From the NCBI GenBank assembly GCA_934120015.1, contig CAKOTD010000003.1:41810-105809 (forward strand): DNA of 64,000 bases, written 5' to 3'. Every line of letters starts with the position of its first letter. The first letter of the stretch is position 1. Made by a program: the position numbers and the translations under genes. A model generated the notes under the pieces. It was not told the DNA's origin. It did not search any database and saw only the letters and a list, made by a program, of their open reading frames with translations. This stretch comes from an uncultured Bacilli bacterium (lineage in GTDB: Bacteria > Bacillota_I > Bacilli_A > RF39 > UBA660). Positions 31,563 through 40,484 of this stretch are shown here, in pieces.

Positions 31563-33971
31563 ATGGATGTTAAAGATGTATTAAAAAAATTTAGTTTATT
31601 TTTAGATGGTAAAAAGTATATTGGTTTAAAACAGTATGATGAGTTTATTTCAAAATATAAATGTTTACTAGATAATATAGATAGTATTAATTGTGAATTA
31701 GAAGATAAGGATAAGATAAAAAGAATATTTAATGATAAAAATAAATTATTAAAAAATAATAATTTAAAATATTTGGATACTAAAACAAAAGAATATAAAA
31801 ACTATTTTGACCATTTATTTGATAAGATTGATCCTAATATTAAACTTGATGATAATCAAAGACAGGCAATTATTGCTGAAGAAGATAATCTTATTATTGT
31901 AGCAGGAGCAGGGTCAGGCAAGACAACTACAATGGCTGCTAAAGTAAAATATTTAGTTGATAAATGTCATGTTAGACAATCAGAAATAGTCGTTATATCT
32001 TTTACTAATAAGGCAGCAAATGAGATAAGAACAAGAATACATGATGGATTTGGTCTTAAAAATGTTGATGTTTATACTTTTCATAGTCTAGGGGTAAAAA
32101 TTATAAATCAGGCAACAAAACTTAAATATTCTATAATTGATGATAAGGGTAAATATAAAGTTATTTCTAATTATATTAAAAATGTTTTATTTAGAGATAA
32201 AGAACTATTTAATAAGTTTATTAAATGCTTTAAGAGTAAAACACGTTTTAGTGATGAATGGGTAAAATTTGATAACTTTGAAGAGTATCATAATTTTGAA
32301 TATAATAAAAAGTTAAAAAATACTAATTTTAATGTTAAAAGGTATGTTGATTATGAAATATCTAGAAGAAGAAATTATTATAAGTCTATAAATGGAGAAT
32401 ATTTAAGAAGTCATGAAGAGGTAGATATTGCTAACTTCTTATATAAAAATGGTATTGATTATGAATATGAAAAACCATACAATAAGAATTATTCTAATAA
32501 TAGACAATATCAACCAGACTTTTATATTTCACAACTGGAAAATTATAATTATATAGAACATTTTGGAATAGATCAAAATAGTAAAAATACTATGTATGAT
32601 GATAAAACTTTAAATTCATATGTAAATAATATGAAATTTAAAATACACTATCATGCCAAATGTGATAATTCTCGAGATCTAATTAAAACCTTTTCTAAAT
32701 CAAAAGATGGAAGAAGTTATTTAGAACATTTAAAAGAACAATTAGAAAATAATGGTTATAGTTTAATACCTAAAAGTGATATTGAAATATTTAATCGATT
32801 AAAAGAAACATCACAAGATGGTTATTTTAATGATTTTATTGATACATTAGTCGTACCATTTATTTCTCTTTTTAAATCACAAAATTATGTAAGAGAAGAT
32901 TTTGATAAATTAATAGGTGAGGAATGTGATGATTTATTAAAAGATGAGCTTCAAATAATGAAAAATATTTATATTTATTATGAAGATTATTTAGCTAAAA
33001 ACTATAAGATTGATTTTGATGATATGATAAATAAAGCATATAGACTAATTAAAAAGGTAAAAGAAGAAGATATGGGCATTGATTATAATTATATAATTAT
33101 CGATGAGTATCAAGATATATCTTGTCAAAGATATAATTTAACTAAACGATTATCAGAATTATTTGATGCTAAAATATTTGCTGTAGGTGATGATTGGCAA
33201 TCTATCTTTGGTTTTGCAGGCTCTGATATTAATTTATTTACTAATTTTAAAGAATATTTATATGGCGCAAAAATGATACCAATTAATAATACATACCGAA
33301 ATAGTCAAGAATTAATTGATATAGCTCATGATTTTATTTTGAAAAATAAAAATCAAATCGATAAAAATTTGTTTTCTATGAAACATTTAGATAATCCAGT
33401 TGAAATATTAAGGTATGAAGATAAATCAAAATATAAAAAATTTGGTGCTAAAGAAGAGGCATTAATAGAGGCTATAGAACAAATTTATAAAGATAATCCT
33501 AAGGGTAATATATTAATCCTTGGTAGATATAATAGTGATAGGAATTTTATATTAAATAGTTCAAAATTTTCGAAAAGAAATGATGAACAAATTAAATATA
33601 AAAAGTATCCTCATCTTCGTATTACTTTTCTAACTATTCATAAATCTAAAGGTCTTGGTTTTGATAATTGTATTTTAGTAAATGCTGATGATAGTAGGTA
33701 TGGTTTCCCATCTAAAATAGAGGATGATCCACTTATTAAATTAATTAAACCATCATCTAAAGAAATAATTGATTATCCAGAAGAGAGAAGATTACTTTAT
33801 GTTGCTTTAACGAGAACTAAAAATAAACTTTATATAATTGTACCAAATAGTAAATGTTCGAGTTTTGTTATAGAACTAAAAGATTATAAAAATGTCCGTG
33901 TATCTAAAGAAGTAATAAAGAATAGTGATAATTATAATAAAAAAAGATTAGAAAGTTATTTAACAAAATAG
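31563..33971 (+). CDS. UvrD/Rep-like helicase with an inserted nuclease-like segment
   Basis: 802 residues. SF1 helicase motifs: DDNQRQAI (Q motif), Walker A GAGSGKTT (115-122), Ia SFTNKAANEI, II IIDEYQDIS, III VGDDWQSIFGFAGSD, IV NNTYRN, V TIHKSKGLGFDN, VI LYVALTRTKNKL. Between Ia and II, residues about 283-336 carry RSHEEVDIANFLYKNGIDYE, then QPDFYI and YNYIEHFGID, which fits a PD-(D/E)XK core (E285/E286, D319, E332). Such HelD-like helicases act in DNA repair or defence. Start ATG 31563 with AGAGGTGG. Neighbours give no clear system. Confidence 0.85.
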   Translation: MDVKDVLKKFSLFLDGKKYIGLKQYDEFISKYKCLLDNIDSINCELEDKDKIKRIFNDKNKLLKNNNLKYLDTKTKEYKNYFDHLFDKIDPNIKLDDNQRQAIIAEEDNLIIVAGAGSGKTTTMAAKVKYLVDKCHVRQSEIVVISFTNKAANEIRTRIHDGFGLKNVDVYTFHSLGVKIINQATKLKYSIIDDKGKYKVISNYIKNVLFRDKELFNKFIKCFKSKTRFSDEWVKFDNFEEYHNFEYNKKLKNTNFNVKRYVDYEISRRRNYYKSINGEYLRSHEEVDIANFLYKNGIDYEYEKPYNKNYSNNRQYQPDFYISQLENYNYIEHFGIDQNSKNTMYDDKTLNSYVNNMKFKIHYHAKCDNSRDLIKTFSKSKDGRSYLEHLKEQLENNGYSLIPKSDIEIFNRLKETSQDGYFNDFIDTLVVPFISLFKSQNYVREDFDKLIGEECDDLLKDELQIMKNIYIYYEDYLAKNYKIDFDDMINKAYRLIKKVKEEDMGIDYNYIIIDEYQDISCQRYNLTKRLSELFDAKIFAVGDDWQSIFGFAGSDINLFTNFKEYLYGAKMIPINNTYRNSQELIDIAHDFILKNKNQIDKNLFSMKHLDNPVEILRYEDKSKYKKFGAKEEALIEAIEQIYKDNPKGNILILGRYNSDRNFILNSSKFSKRNDEQIKYKKYPHLRITFLTIHKSKGLGFDNCILVNADDSRYGFPSKIEDDPLIKLIKPSSKEIIDYPEERRLLYVALTRTKNKLYIIVPNSKCSSFVIELKDYKNVRVSKEVIKNSDNYNKKRLESYLTK

Positions 33972-34007
33972 GACTGTTTATGAGTAAGTATTATTATAAA
34001 AAAGAAG

Positions 34008-34202
34008 ATGTATTTAGTTGTTCTTACTAATAATGATAATTATATAAGATATAAAAGTAGTAATAAAAGCATTAGGGAAAAAGTTCTTAAAAATGATAAA
34101 TTAATATCTTATATAAAGAAAAATAATCAAAATAAAATATATTTTATCAAAGAAGAGAAGATTAAAAGAATTAGTGATTCTATTTTAGAATATACAAAAT
34201 AA
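34008..34202 (+). CDS. Small basic hypothetical protein
   Basis: 64 residues rich in Lys, Asn and Ile. The only upstream purine run is AAAAAAGAAG, directly before ATG 34008. It follows the helicase by 36 nt. A separate 16-codon frame from ATG 33979 overlaps its start and has no independent support. Not recognised; may be a leftover or a real small gene. Confidence 0.4.
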   Translation: MYLVVLTNNDNYIRYKSSNKSIREKVLKNDKLISYIKKNNQNKIYFIKEEKIKRISDSILEYTK

Positions 34203-34265
34203 TTATTAAGTATTGATATTTTACAATTTATGTGTTATTGTGTTTTTATCTAAAGAGGTGATTTG

Positions 34266-34700
34266 ATGAAAGAGCCAACTATTAGGGTAGGATTTATTAT
34301 AGTAAATCCTAATTGGAAAAGTGAATTGAAATGGGAAAATGGACATCGTAGAACTGCTCATTTATGGATAAAGGAACATAAATTAGAAGATTTATATAAT
34401 AATGTATGTGGAACTAATAATATATATGATGAAGAAGATTTTTTAATTAACTATATAGGTGCAATAAAACTATATGTCACTGGCGGAAAATATTATTGTT
34501 ATATTCCAAGGGGAATAAACCCAGATAAAAGTTATGTAAAACATTATTTTGAACAATTAGGGTATATTGCTACAGGAATGTATACTAGTGAAGAAAAGAA
34601 TGAAAATATTAAGGTAAAAAAATTTGATTACCCATATAATCAAACTTTAATAAATAAAGATAATAAATATTATTATAATCCATATAGAGATGGTGACTAA
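34266..34700 (+). CDS. Hypothetical protein
   Basis: ATG 34266 with AGAGGTG 5-6 nt before it. About 144 residues, soluble, aromatic-rich: GFIIVNPNWKSELKWENGHR then TAHLWIKEH, and IGAIKLYVTGGKYYCYIPRG, which reads like a small beta-sheet domain. A Tyr/Asn-rich tail (YYYNPYRDGD). No family recognised. Independent of its neighbours by spacing. Confidence 0.6.
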   Translation: MKEPTIRVGFIIVNPNWKSELKWENGHRRTAHLWIKEHKLEDLYNNVCGTNNIYDEEDFLINYIGAIKLYVTGGKYYCYIPRGINPDKSYVKHYFEQLGYIATGMYTSEEKNENIKVKKFDYPYNQTLINKDNKYYYNPYRDGD

Positions 34701-34787
34701 TAAGTAAAATATGAAATATTGTTAATTGATATTTCTTTTTTATTGGCAATCATCTTATATTTGTTATATAATTAGTTAGGTGGTATT

Positions 34788-35318
34788 ATGAGAATATTAT
34801 TTATTTCTGATATTCATGGTATTTCTAATAATTTGAAATATATAAAAAAAATAGATGAAGACAATGATTTTGATAAAATAGTAGTATTAGGAGATTTATA
34901 TTATAATGATAAGTATGAAACTGATAATAATGCTGTTAGAGATTTTTTAGATGAAAAGAGTAAAAAAATTATTTGTCTTTCTGGTAATTGTGATACTGCT
35001 AAAGATATATTGCAATCGAATTTTCCAATTATTGATTTTGGTTTAATAAATGTTGATGGTATAGATATCTATTTAAATCATGGTGATATGTATAGTTATA
35101 ATAAATCTTCTAAATTAAATAAAAAAGGAGTTCTTATATATGGTCATGAACATACACCTTATATTAAGAAAAAAGATGATATGACATTTGTATGTGTTGG
35201 TTCTATATCACTTCCTCGGGATGACTTTGGTGCAAGTTATGGTATATATGAGAATAAAAAAATAACCATTTATAACTTGGAAGGTTTAGTAATTGCTGAA
35301 AGTTATATTGGTGACTAA
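34788..35318 (+). CDS. yfcE: YfcE/MJ0936-type metallophosphoesterase
   Basis: 176 residues, usual family length. Metal-binding motifs: FISDIHG (N-term), VVLGDLY, LSGNCD, LNHGDMY and YGHEHTP. These phosphodiesterases hydrolyse model phosphodiesters with Mn; the in vivo substrate is unclear. AGGTGG precedes ATG 34788. The stop touches the hemW start. Confidence 0.9.
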   Translation: MRILFISDIHGISNNLKYIKKIDEDNDFDKIVVLGDLYYNDKYETDNNAVRDFLDEKSKKIICLSGNCDTAKDILQSNFPIIDFGLINVDGIDIYLNHGDMYSYNKSSKLNKKGVLIYGHEHTPYIKKKDDMTFVCVGSISLPRDDFGASYGIYENKKITIYNLEGLVIAESYIGD

Positions 35319-36422
35319 ATGAATAGTATAGTAAAAAGCGTATATATACATATACCATTTTGTCATAATATTTGTTCGTATTGTGATTTCTGCAAAATCT
35401 TTTATAATGAAAAAATAGTAAATGATTATTTGGATTCACTTAATAGAGAAATTATAGCTAATTATAACGGAGAAGTAATTGATACAATTTATATAGGTGG
35501 AGGAACACCTAGTAGTTTGAATATAAACCAGTTGAATAAATTATTTGAGATAATTAAAATATTTAAATTAAGCAAAACTTATGAATTCACATTTGAATGT
35601 AATGTTGATGATATTAATGATGAAATGGCAAAAATTTTATATGATAATGGGGTAAATAGAATTAGCGTTGGAGTTCAAACATTTAATAGGAATTTACTAA
35701 GTGTTTTAAATCGTTATCATGATAAAAAAGAGATTATAAAAAATATTAATTTATTAAAGAAATATTTTAATAATATAAATGTTGATTTTATATATGCTAT
35801 TCCAGGTGAGAAATTCTCTGATGTTAAAAATGATATAGATAGTTTTTTAAAACTTGATATTAATCATATTTCGACATATTCATTTATTTTAGAACCTAAT
35901 ACTATTTTAGGAATAAATAATAAAGAGACAATAAATGAAGAAATGGATGCTAAAATGTATAATTATATATGTAGTATGTTATCTAATAATGGTTTCAAGC
36001 ACTATGAAATAAGTAATTTTGCCAAAGATGGGTATGAATCAAAACATAATTTAACATATTGGAATAATTTGGAATATTATGGATTTGGTTTAGGAGCATC
36101 AGGTTATATAAAGGATATTAGGTATACAAATACGAAAAGTCTTAAGCATTATATTAACAATAGTAATTTGCACATAGAAGAGCATTTATTATCTAAAAAA
36201 GAGAAGATGGAAAATGAAATGATATTAGGTCTTAGAAAAATATCTGGAGTTAATAAAAGGGATTTTTATTATAAATATGGTATAGATATATATGATGTAT
36301 TTAATATTGATTATTTAATAAGTAAGAAACTATTATTTGATAATGGGGAAAATATTTATATTCCTAGTGAATATTTATATGTTCAAAATAGTATTTTGAT
36401 AAATTTTTTGGAGGTAAAATAA
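35319..36422 (+). CDS. hemW: HemW-like radical SAM protein
   Basis: 367 residues. Radical SAM Cys motif CHNICSYCDFC (CxxxCxxC plus the extra Cys of the HemW/HemN group), GGGTPS for SAM binding, and the C-terminal HemN domain with LTYWNNLEYYGFGLGASGY. HemW-type proteins act in heme insertion rather than coproporphyrinogen oxidation. GGTGA before ATG 35319, directly after the phosphoesterase stop. In many Bacilli hemW follows lepA; here lepA is at 49660, so the usual pair is split. Confidence 0.9.
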   Translation: MNSIVKSVYIHIPFCHNICSYCDFCKIFYNEKIVNDYLDSLNREIIANYNGEVIDTIYIGGGTPSSLNINQLNKLFEIIKIFKLSKTYEFTFECNVDDINDEMAKILYDNGVNRISVGVQTFNRNLLSVLNRYHDKKEIIKNINLLKKYFNNINVDFIYAIPGEKFSDVKNDIDSFLKLDINHISTYSFILEPNTILGINNKETINEEMDAKMYNYICSMLSNNGFKHYEISNFAKDGYESKHNLTYWNNLEYYGFGLGASGYIKDIRYTNTKSLKHYINNSNLHIEEHLLSKKEKMENEMILGLRKISGVNKRDFYYKYGIDIYDVFNIDYLISKKLLFDNGENIYIPSEYLYVQNSILINFLEVK

Positions 36423-36998
36423 ATGAAGTATGAAGTTTTTATGAAAGAGATAAGTTATGTTAAAAGTGATAAATATAAGGATATTTTAAAAAAAATAATT
36501 AATATTTTACCAGATTATTTTTTTGAAGTTCCTGCTAGTTCAACAGGAAAGTATCATCCGGCATTTACTTTAGGTGATGGTGGGCTTGTTAGACATACTA
36601 AAGTTGCTGTTAGAATTGGTTATGAAATGCTTTATAATGATTCAATAGGAAATATATTTACAGAAAGAGAAAAAGATTTAATTTTAATCTCACTACTTAT
36701 TCATGATGGATTAAAATCTGGAATAGAGAAAGAGAGGTATACAAGATTTGATCATCCACTATTGATTTCTAAATTTATTCGTGATAATAATGAAAAAATA
36801 GGGTTTGATGTTGATGATTTAAATTTTGTTTGTCTTTGTGTTGAAAGTCATATGGGACAATGGAATACTGATTATAATGGTAATGAAATTTTACCTTTAC
36901 CTAAAAATCGTTATCAAAAATTTGTCCATATGTGTGATTTTTTAGCAAGCCGTAAATTCTTGAATGTTGAATTTAATGGTAATGATATAAATGGGTAG
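36423..36998 (+). CDS. HD-domain hydrolase
   Basis: 191 residues, GGAGG 8 nt before ATG 36423, directly after hemW. HD signature His in GGLVRHTKVAVRIG, HD pair in LISLLIHDGLKSG, later His in CVESHMGQW and Asp in MCDFLAS. Probably a metal-dependent phosphohydrolase for nucleotides. Its last codons overlap the start of the ispE-like remnant. Confidence 0.8.
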   Translation: MKYEVFMKEISYVKSDKYKDILKKIINILPDYFFEVPASSTGKYHPAFTLGDGGLVRHTKVAVRIGYEMLYNDSIGNIFTEREKDLILISLLIHDGLKSGIEKERYTRFDHPLLISKFIRDNNEKIGFDVDDLNFVCLCVESHMGQWNTDYNGNEILPLPKNRYQKFVHMCDFLASRKFLNVEFNGNDING

Positions 36999-37095
36999 GT
37001 ATATTATCAAATGTCCTATAAAAATTAATTTATTTCTAAATATTACAGGAAGAATTGATAATTTACACTATAAATCAAAGTATATCATTATTTAA
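36991..37095 (+). pseudogene. IspE-like (GHMP kinase) N-terminal remnant
   Basis: ATG 36991 encodes MGRYIIKCPIKINLFLNITG then R-I-D-N-L-H-Y-K-S and stops at 37093-37095. The pattern (K-x-P-x-K-I-N-L-x-L-x-V-x-G-x-x-x-x-x-Y-H) is the start of 4-diphosphocytidyl-2-C-methyl-D-erythritol kinase. Nothing of the ATP-binding domain follows; 37096-37205 contains only frame-broken sequence. It suggests loss of ispE in this position. Confidence 0.6.
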
Positions 37096-37208
37096 TAGTA
37101 AAGAAAACCAATTCTGATAGTATAGTGTAATTGGTGAAAGTACATAACTATTTTAAAGAAAATTATAATACCTATATAGCACAGACATGTGATGGTATTA
37201 AGATACTG

Positions 37209-37231
37209 AAAAAAGACCATTAGGTCTTTTT
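37209..37231. terminator. Bidirectional terminator
   Basis: AAAAAGACC (37210-37218), ATTA loop, GGTCTTTTT (37223-37231). Perfect 9-bp stem flanked by A and T runs; ends rpmB on the minus strand and reads from the left. Confidence 0.85.
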
Positions 37232-37233
37232 AA

Positions 37234-37416
37234 TTATTCGTTTACTTCAGTAACTTTCTTAATAGTTCTTAACTCTCTAGCACTAATTCTGATTGTTTCA
37301 CCATTATCTAGAGTAACTTTTTGTAAATTTGGCTTTTGTGCATGTTTAGTAGCATTGCAAGCATGTGAACGTTTATTTCCAAAAAGTGGTTTTTTACTTG
37401 TTATTTTTGTAGCCAT
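37234..37416 (-). CDS. rpmB: Ribosomal protein bL28
   Basis: 60 residues, slightly short but typical for Bacillota bL28: KKPLFGNKRSHACNATKHAQ then PNLQKVTLDNGETIRISARE. A large-subunit ribosomal protein. AGGAG precedes the start on the minus strand. Its own promoter is at 37455-37483. Confidence 0.95.
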   Translation of the reverse strand: MATKITSKKPLFGNKRSHACNATKHAQKPNLQKVTLDNGETIRISARELRTIKKVTEVNE

Positions 37417-37454
37417 TATAATTCTCCTTCCACAATTTTTTCTTCCGCCTTATA

Positions 37455-37483
37455 ACTTTACCATATTATTTTTAATAAGTCAA
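37455..37483 (-). promoter_or_regulatory. rpmB promoter
   Basis: Minus strand TTGACT (37478-37483), 17-nt spacer, TAAAGT (37455-37460). Confidence 0.65.
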
Positions 37484-37565
37484 TATTTATAACACTTTTA
37501 TGTGATATAAAGATATATTTTTTTAAAATTATAGTGTATAATAAATATGGAAATAGGGTGATAAT

Positions 37566-40484
37566 ATGAAATATGTACCATTAAATATTAAAACAAATAA
37601 TTCTTTACTTAAGAGTATGATAAAATTAAATGAACTTATTAGTAAAGCTAAGGAATTAGGTTTTGATGCACTTACAATTACTGATGATAATATGTATGGT
37701 TGTATGGATTTTTATCACATTTGCATAAAAAATAATATTAAGCCTATTATAGGTTTAACCCTTTATATTGATAATGAATTTGTTGTATATGCAAAGAATG
37801 ATTTTGGATATAGAAATTTACTTAAATTAACAACTTTGTCTTCTTCTAATGACTTAGATTATGATCAACTCAAGAAATATAGTAATGATCTTATATGTAT
37901 AGTACCTAATGGTTCACTTAATATATATGATAATTTAAGAAAAATATTTTTAGATGAAATTTTTATTGGTTATAATTCTATAGAAGATAGAAATAAGTTA
38001 ACTGGTAATAATTTAGTTTTTTTTAATGAAGTATTATATTTAAATAAGGAAGATGAAAAATATATTAAATATTTATACGCAATTAAAGATGGAGTTTTGT
38101 TAGATAATGTAGAATTTAGTAAAAAAAATAATTATTTAATTAGTTATGAAGAGTATACATCAAAATATGGTGCAGACTTAGATAATAATAATTATATATA
38201 TGAAAATTGTAATTTAAAAATAACTACTAATGAGAATTTAATACCAATATATAATTGCCCTAATAATATGGATAGTTTTACATATCTTAAGTTTTTGTGT
38301 AAAGAGGGAATGCTTAAGAAAATAGGAATAGTAGTACCTAAAGCATACATTGAAAGATTAAAATATGAACTTGATGTTATTAATAAAATGGGTTTTTGCA
38401 ACTATTTTTTAATTGTATGGGATTATGTAAAGTTTGCCAAAGATAATGGCATATTAGTTGGTCCAGGTCGTGGTAGTGCAGCCGCTTCACTTGTTTCTTA
38501 TTTGTTAAACATTACTACTATTGATCCTATAAAATATGATTTATTATTTGAGAGATTCCTAAATCCAGAAAGAATAACAATGCCTGATATTGATATTGAT
38601 TTTGAAGATGTAAAAAGAGAAGAAATTATAAAGTATTGTATACAAAAATATGGTGATAAAAATGTTGCTCCTATTATTACATTTGGAACGATGGCTGCTA
38701 AACAAGCACTTCGTGATGTAGGAAGAGTCATGGATGTTGATCTGGTAAAGGTAGATTCTGTTTGTAAACATATTAATTCTTCATTATCTTTAAGAGAAAA
38801 TTATCAAAGTGATGAAAAGTTGAGACAGATTGTTAATATTGATGAAGAAAATAAAAAATTATTTTTTGTGGCATCTAAATTTGAAGGTATAAAAAGACAT
38901 ACATCTATTCATGCTGCAGGGATAGTTATGTGTAATAGAAAACTTGATGAGATAATTCCATTAGAAAAAGATGGAGATATTTTTATAACTGGTATTTCTA
39001 TGACATACTTAGAGGAATTAGGATTACTTAAAATGGATTTTTTAGCTTTAAGAAATTTAACTTTGATAAATGATTGTTTAAAGGATATTGGGAATATTAG
39101 TTTTGATGATATTCCAATAGGAGATAGTTTAGCAATGAAAGTCTTTTATGATGCGTCAACCATTGGTATTTTTCAGTTTGAATCATCTGGGATGATGAAC
39201 TTTATAAGAAAACTTAAACCAAGTAATTTTGATGATTTAGTTGCTGCTCTTGCCTTATTTAGACCAGGTCCTATGCAGAATATAGATTCTTATATAAATA
39301 GAAAAAATGGTAAAGAAAAAATTGATTATTTGCACGATGATCTTGTTAGTATTTTAAAGCCAACTTATGGTATTATTATATATCAGGAGCAGATAATGAA
39401 AATATCTAATATACTTGCTGGTTATAGTTATGGAGAAGCCGATGTGTTAAGAAGGGCAATGAGTAAAAAAAATGAAGATATTCTGCTTAGTTTAAAGGAT
39501 GACTTTATAAATAGGAGTATAGCTAGAGGATACAGCAAGGAATTAAGTTCAAAAGTTTATGCATTAATATTAAAATTTGCATCTTATGGATTTAATAAAG
39601 CACATTCTGTATCTTATGCATTTATTGCTTATAAAATGGCTTATTTAAAAGCCCATTACCCTCTTTATTTTATGAAACAATTACTTAATAATAGTATAGG
39701 TAGTGATACTAAGACCAAGGATTATATTTATGAATGTAAGAAAAATAATATAGAAATAATGTGTCCAAATATATTTGATAGTAGTGATAAATATATAATA
39801 AAAGATAATAAATTATTGTGTCCTTTAACTATTATTAAAGGAATGGGATTAAATGCTACTACAAAAATAATAGAGGAAAGCCAAAAAGAAAAGTTCAAAG
39901 ATATTTTTGATTTTATATTAAGAATATATGGTAAGGTAGTAAATAGAAAAATTATTGAAAATATGATTGATGGTGGAGTTTTAGATAGATTTGGATATAA
40001 TAGAAGAACATTAAAAGAAAACCTTGATATAATTATAAATTATAGTGAAATAGGTGATTTACTTGACGATGAAAATTTGAAACCAGAACTATCTCTTTAT
40101 GATGAGTATGATAAGAAAGAACTTATGAATTTAGAGTTTAAAGTATATGGATTATATCTTAGTAAGCATCCAGTTACTGATTTTAAGCTTAAACATCAAA
40201 ATATAGTTGATCTTAATAATATACCTCTATATTTTGATAAGAGTATTAATATTTGTATATATGTAGACTATATTAGAGAGATAAGTACAAAAAATGGAAA
40301 AAATATGGGTTTTATTGATGGTAGTGACGAAGCAAGTACTATAGATGTGGTTCTATTTTCTAACCTTTATGAAAAGAATAAAGATATAAAAAAAGGTGAT
40401 ATTTTGTTTATTACTGGTTTAGTTGAGAAAAGACATGATAAGTATCAAGTGGTAGCAAGTAAGATAGAAAGGGAAGAAAAATGA
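37566..40484 (+). CDS. dnaE: DNA polymerase III alpha subunit, DnaE type
   Basis: 972 residues, shorter than Bacillus DnaE (about 1100). The palm motifs are intact: VGPGRGSAAASLVSYLL, the Asp pair in MPDIDIDFEDVKRE, GTMAAKQALRDVGR, IFQFESSGMM and PTYGIIIYQEQIM. Helix-hairpin-helix follows, then an OB-fold domain (about 885-965). The N-terminal PHP domain is degenerate: NIKTNNSLL replaces the HxH start and TDDNMYG replaces TDHGN, so metal-dependent proofreading is unlikely. ATG 37566 follows AGGGTGAT. It overlaps the next gene by 4 nt. Confidence 0.93.
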   Translation: MKYVPLNIKTNNSLLKSMIKLNELISKAKELGFDALTITDDNMYGCMDFYHICIKNNIKPIIGLTLYIDNEFVVYAKNDFGYRNLLKLTTLSSSNDLDYDQLKKYSNDLICIVPNGSLNIYDNLRKIFLDEIFIGYNSIEDRNKLTGNNLVFFNEVLYLNKEDEKYIKYLYAIKDGVLLDNVEFSKKNNYLISYEEYTSKYGADLDNNNYIYENCNLKITTNENLIPIYNCPNNMDSFTYLKFLCKEGMLKKIGIVVPKAYIERLKYELDVINKMGFCNYFLIVWDYVKFAKDNGILVGPGRGSAAASLVSYLLNITTIDPIKYDLLFERFLNPERITMPDIDIDFEDVKREEIIKYCIQKYGDKNVAPIITFGTMAAKQALRDVGRVMDVDLVKVDSVCKHINSSLSLRENYQSDEKLRQIVNIDEENKKLFFVASKFEGIKRHTSIHAAGIVMCNRKLDEIIPLEKDGDIFITGISMTYLEELGLLKMDFLALRNLTLINDCLKDIGNISFDDIPIGDSLAMKVFYDASTIGIFQFESSGMMNFIRKLKPSNFDDLVAALALFRPGPMQNIDSYINRKNGKEKIDYLHDDLVSILKPTYGIIIYQEQIMKISNILAGYSYGEADVLRRAMSKKNEDILLSLKDDFINRSIARGYSKELSSKVYALILKFASYGFNKAHSVSYAFIAYKMAYLKAHYPLYFMKQLLNNSIGSDTKTKDYIYECKKNNIEIMCPNIFDSSDKYIIKDNKLLCPLTIIKGMGLNATTKIIEESQKEKFKDIFDFILRIYGKVVNRKIIENMIDGGVLDRFGYNRRTLKENLDIIINYSEIGDLLDDENLKPELSLYDEYDKKELMNLEFKVYGLYLSKHPVTDFKLKHQNIVDLNNIPLYFDKSINICIYVDYIREISTKNGKNMGFIDGSDEASTIDVVLFSNLYEKNKDIKKGDILFITGLVEKRHDKYQVVASKIEREEK

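Noticed and set aside
34008..34202. A second short frame from 33979 in front of this gene
   Set aside because: Only 16 codons, no ribosome-binding site, and it ends inside the downstream frame.
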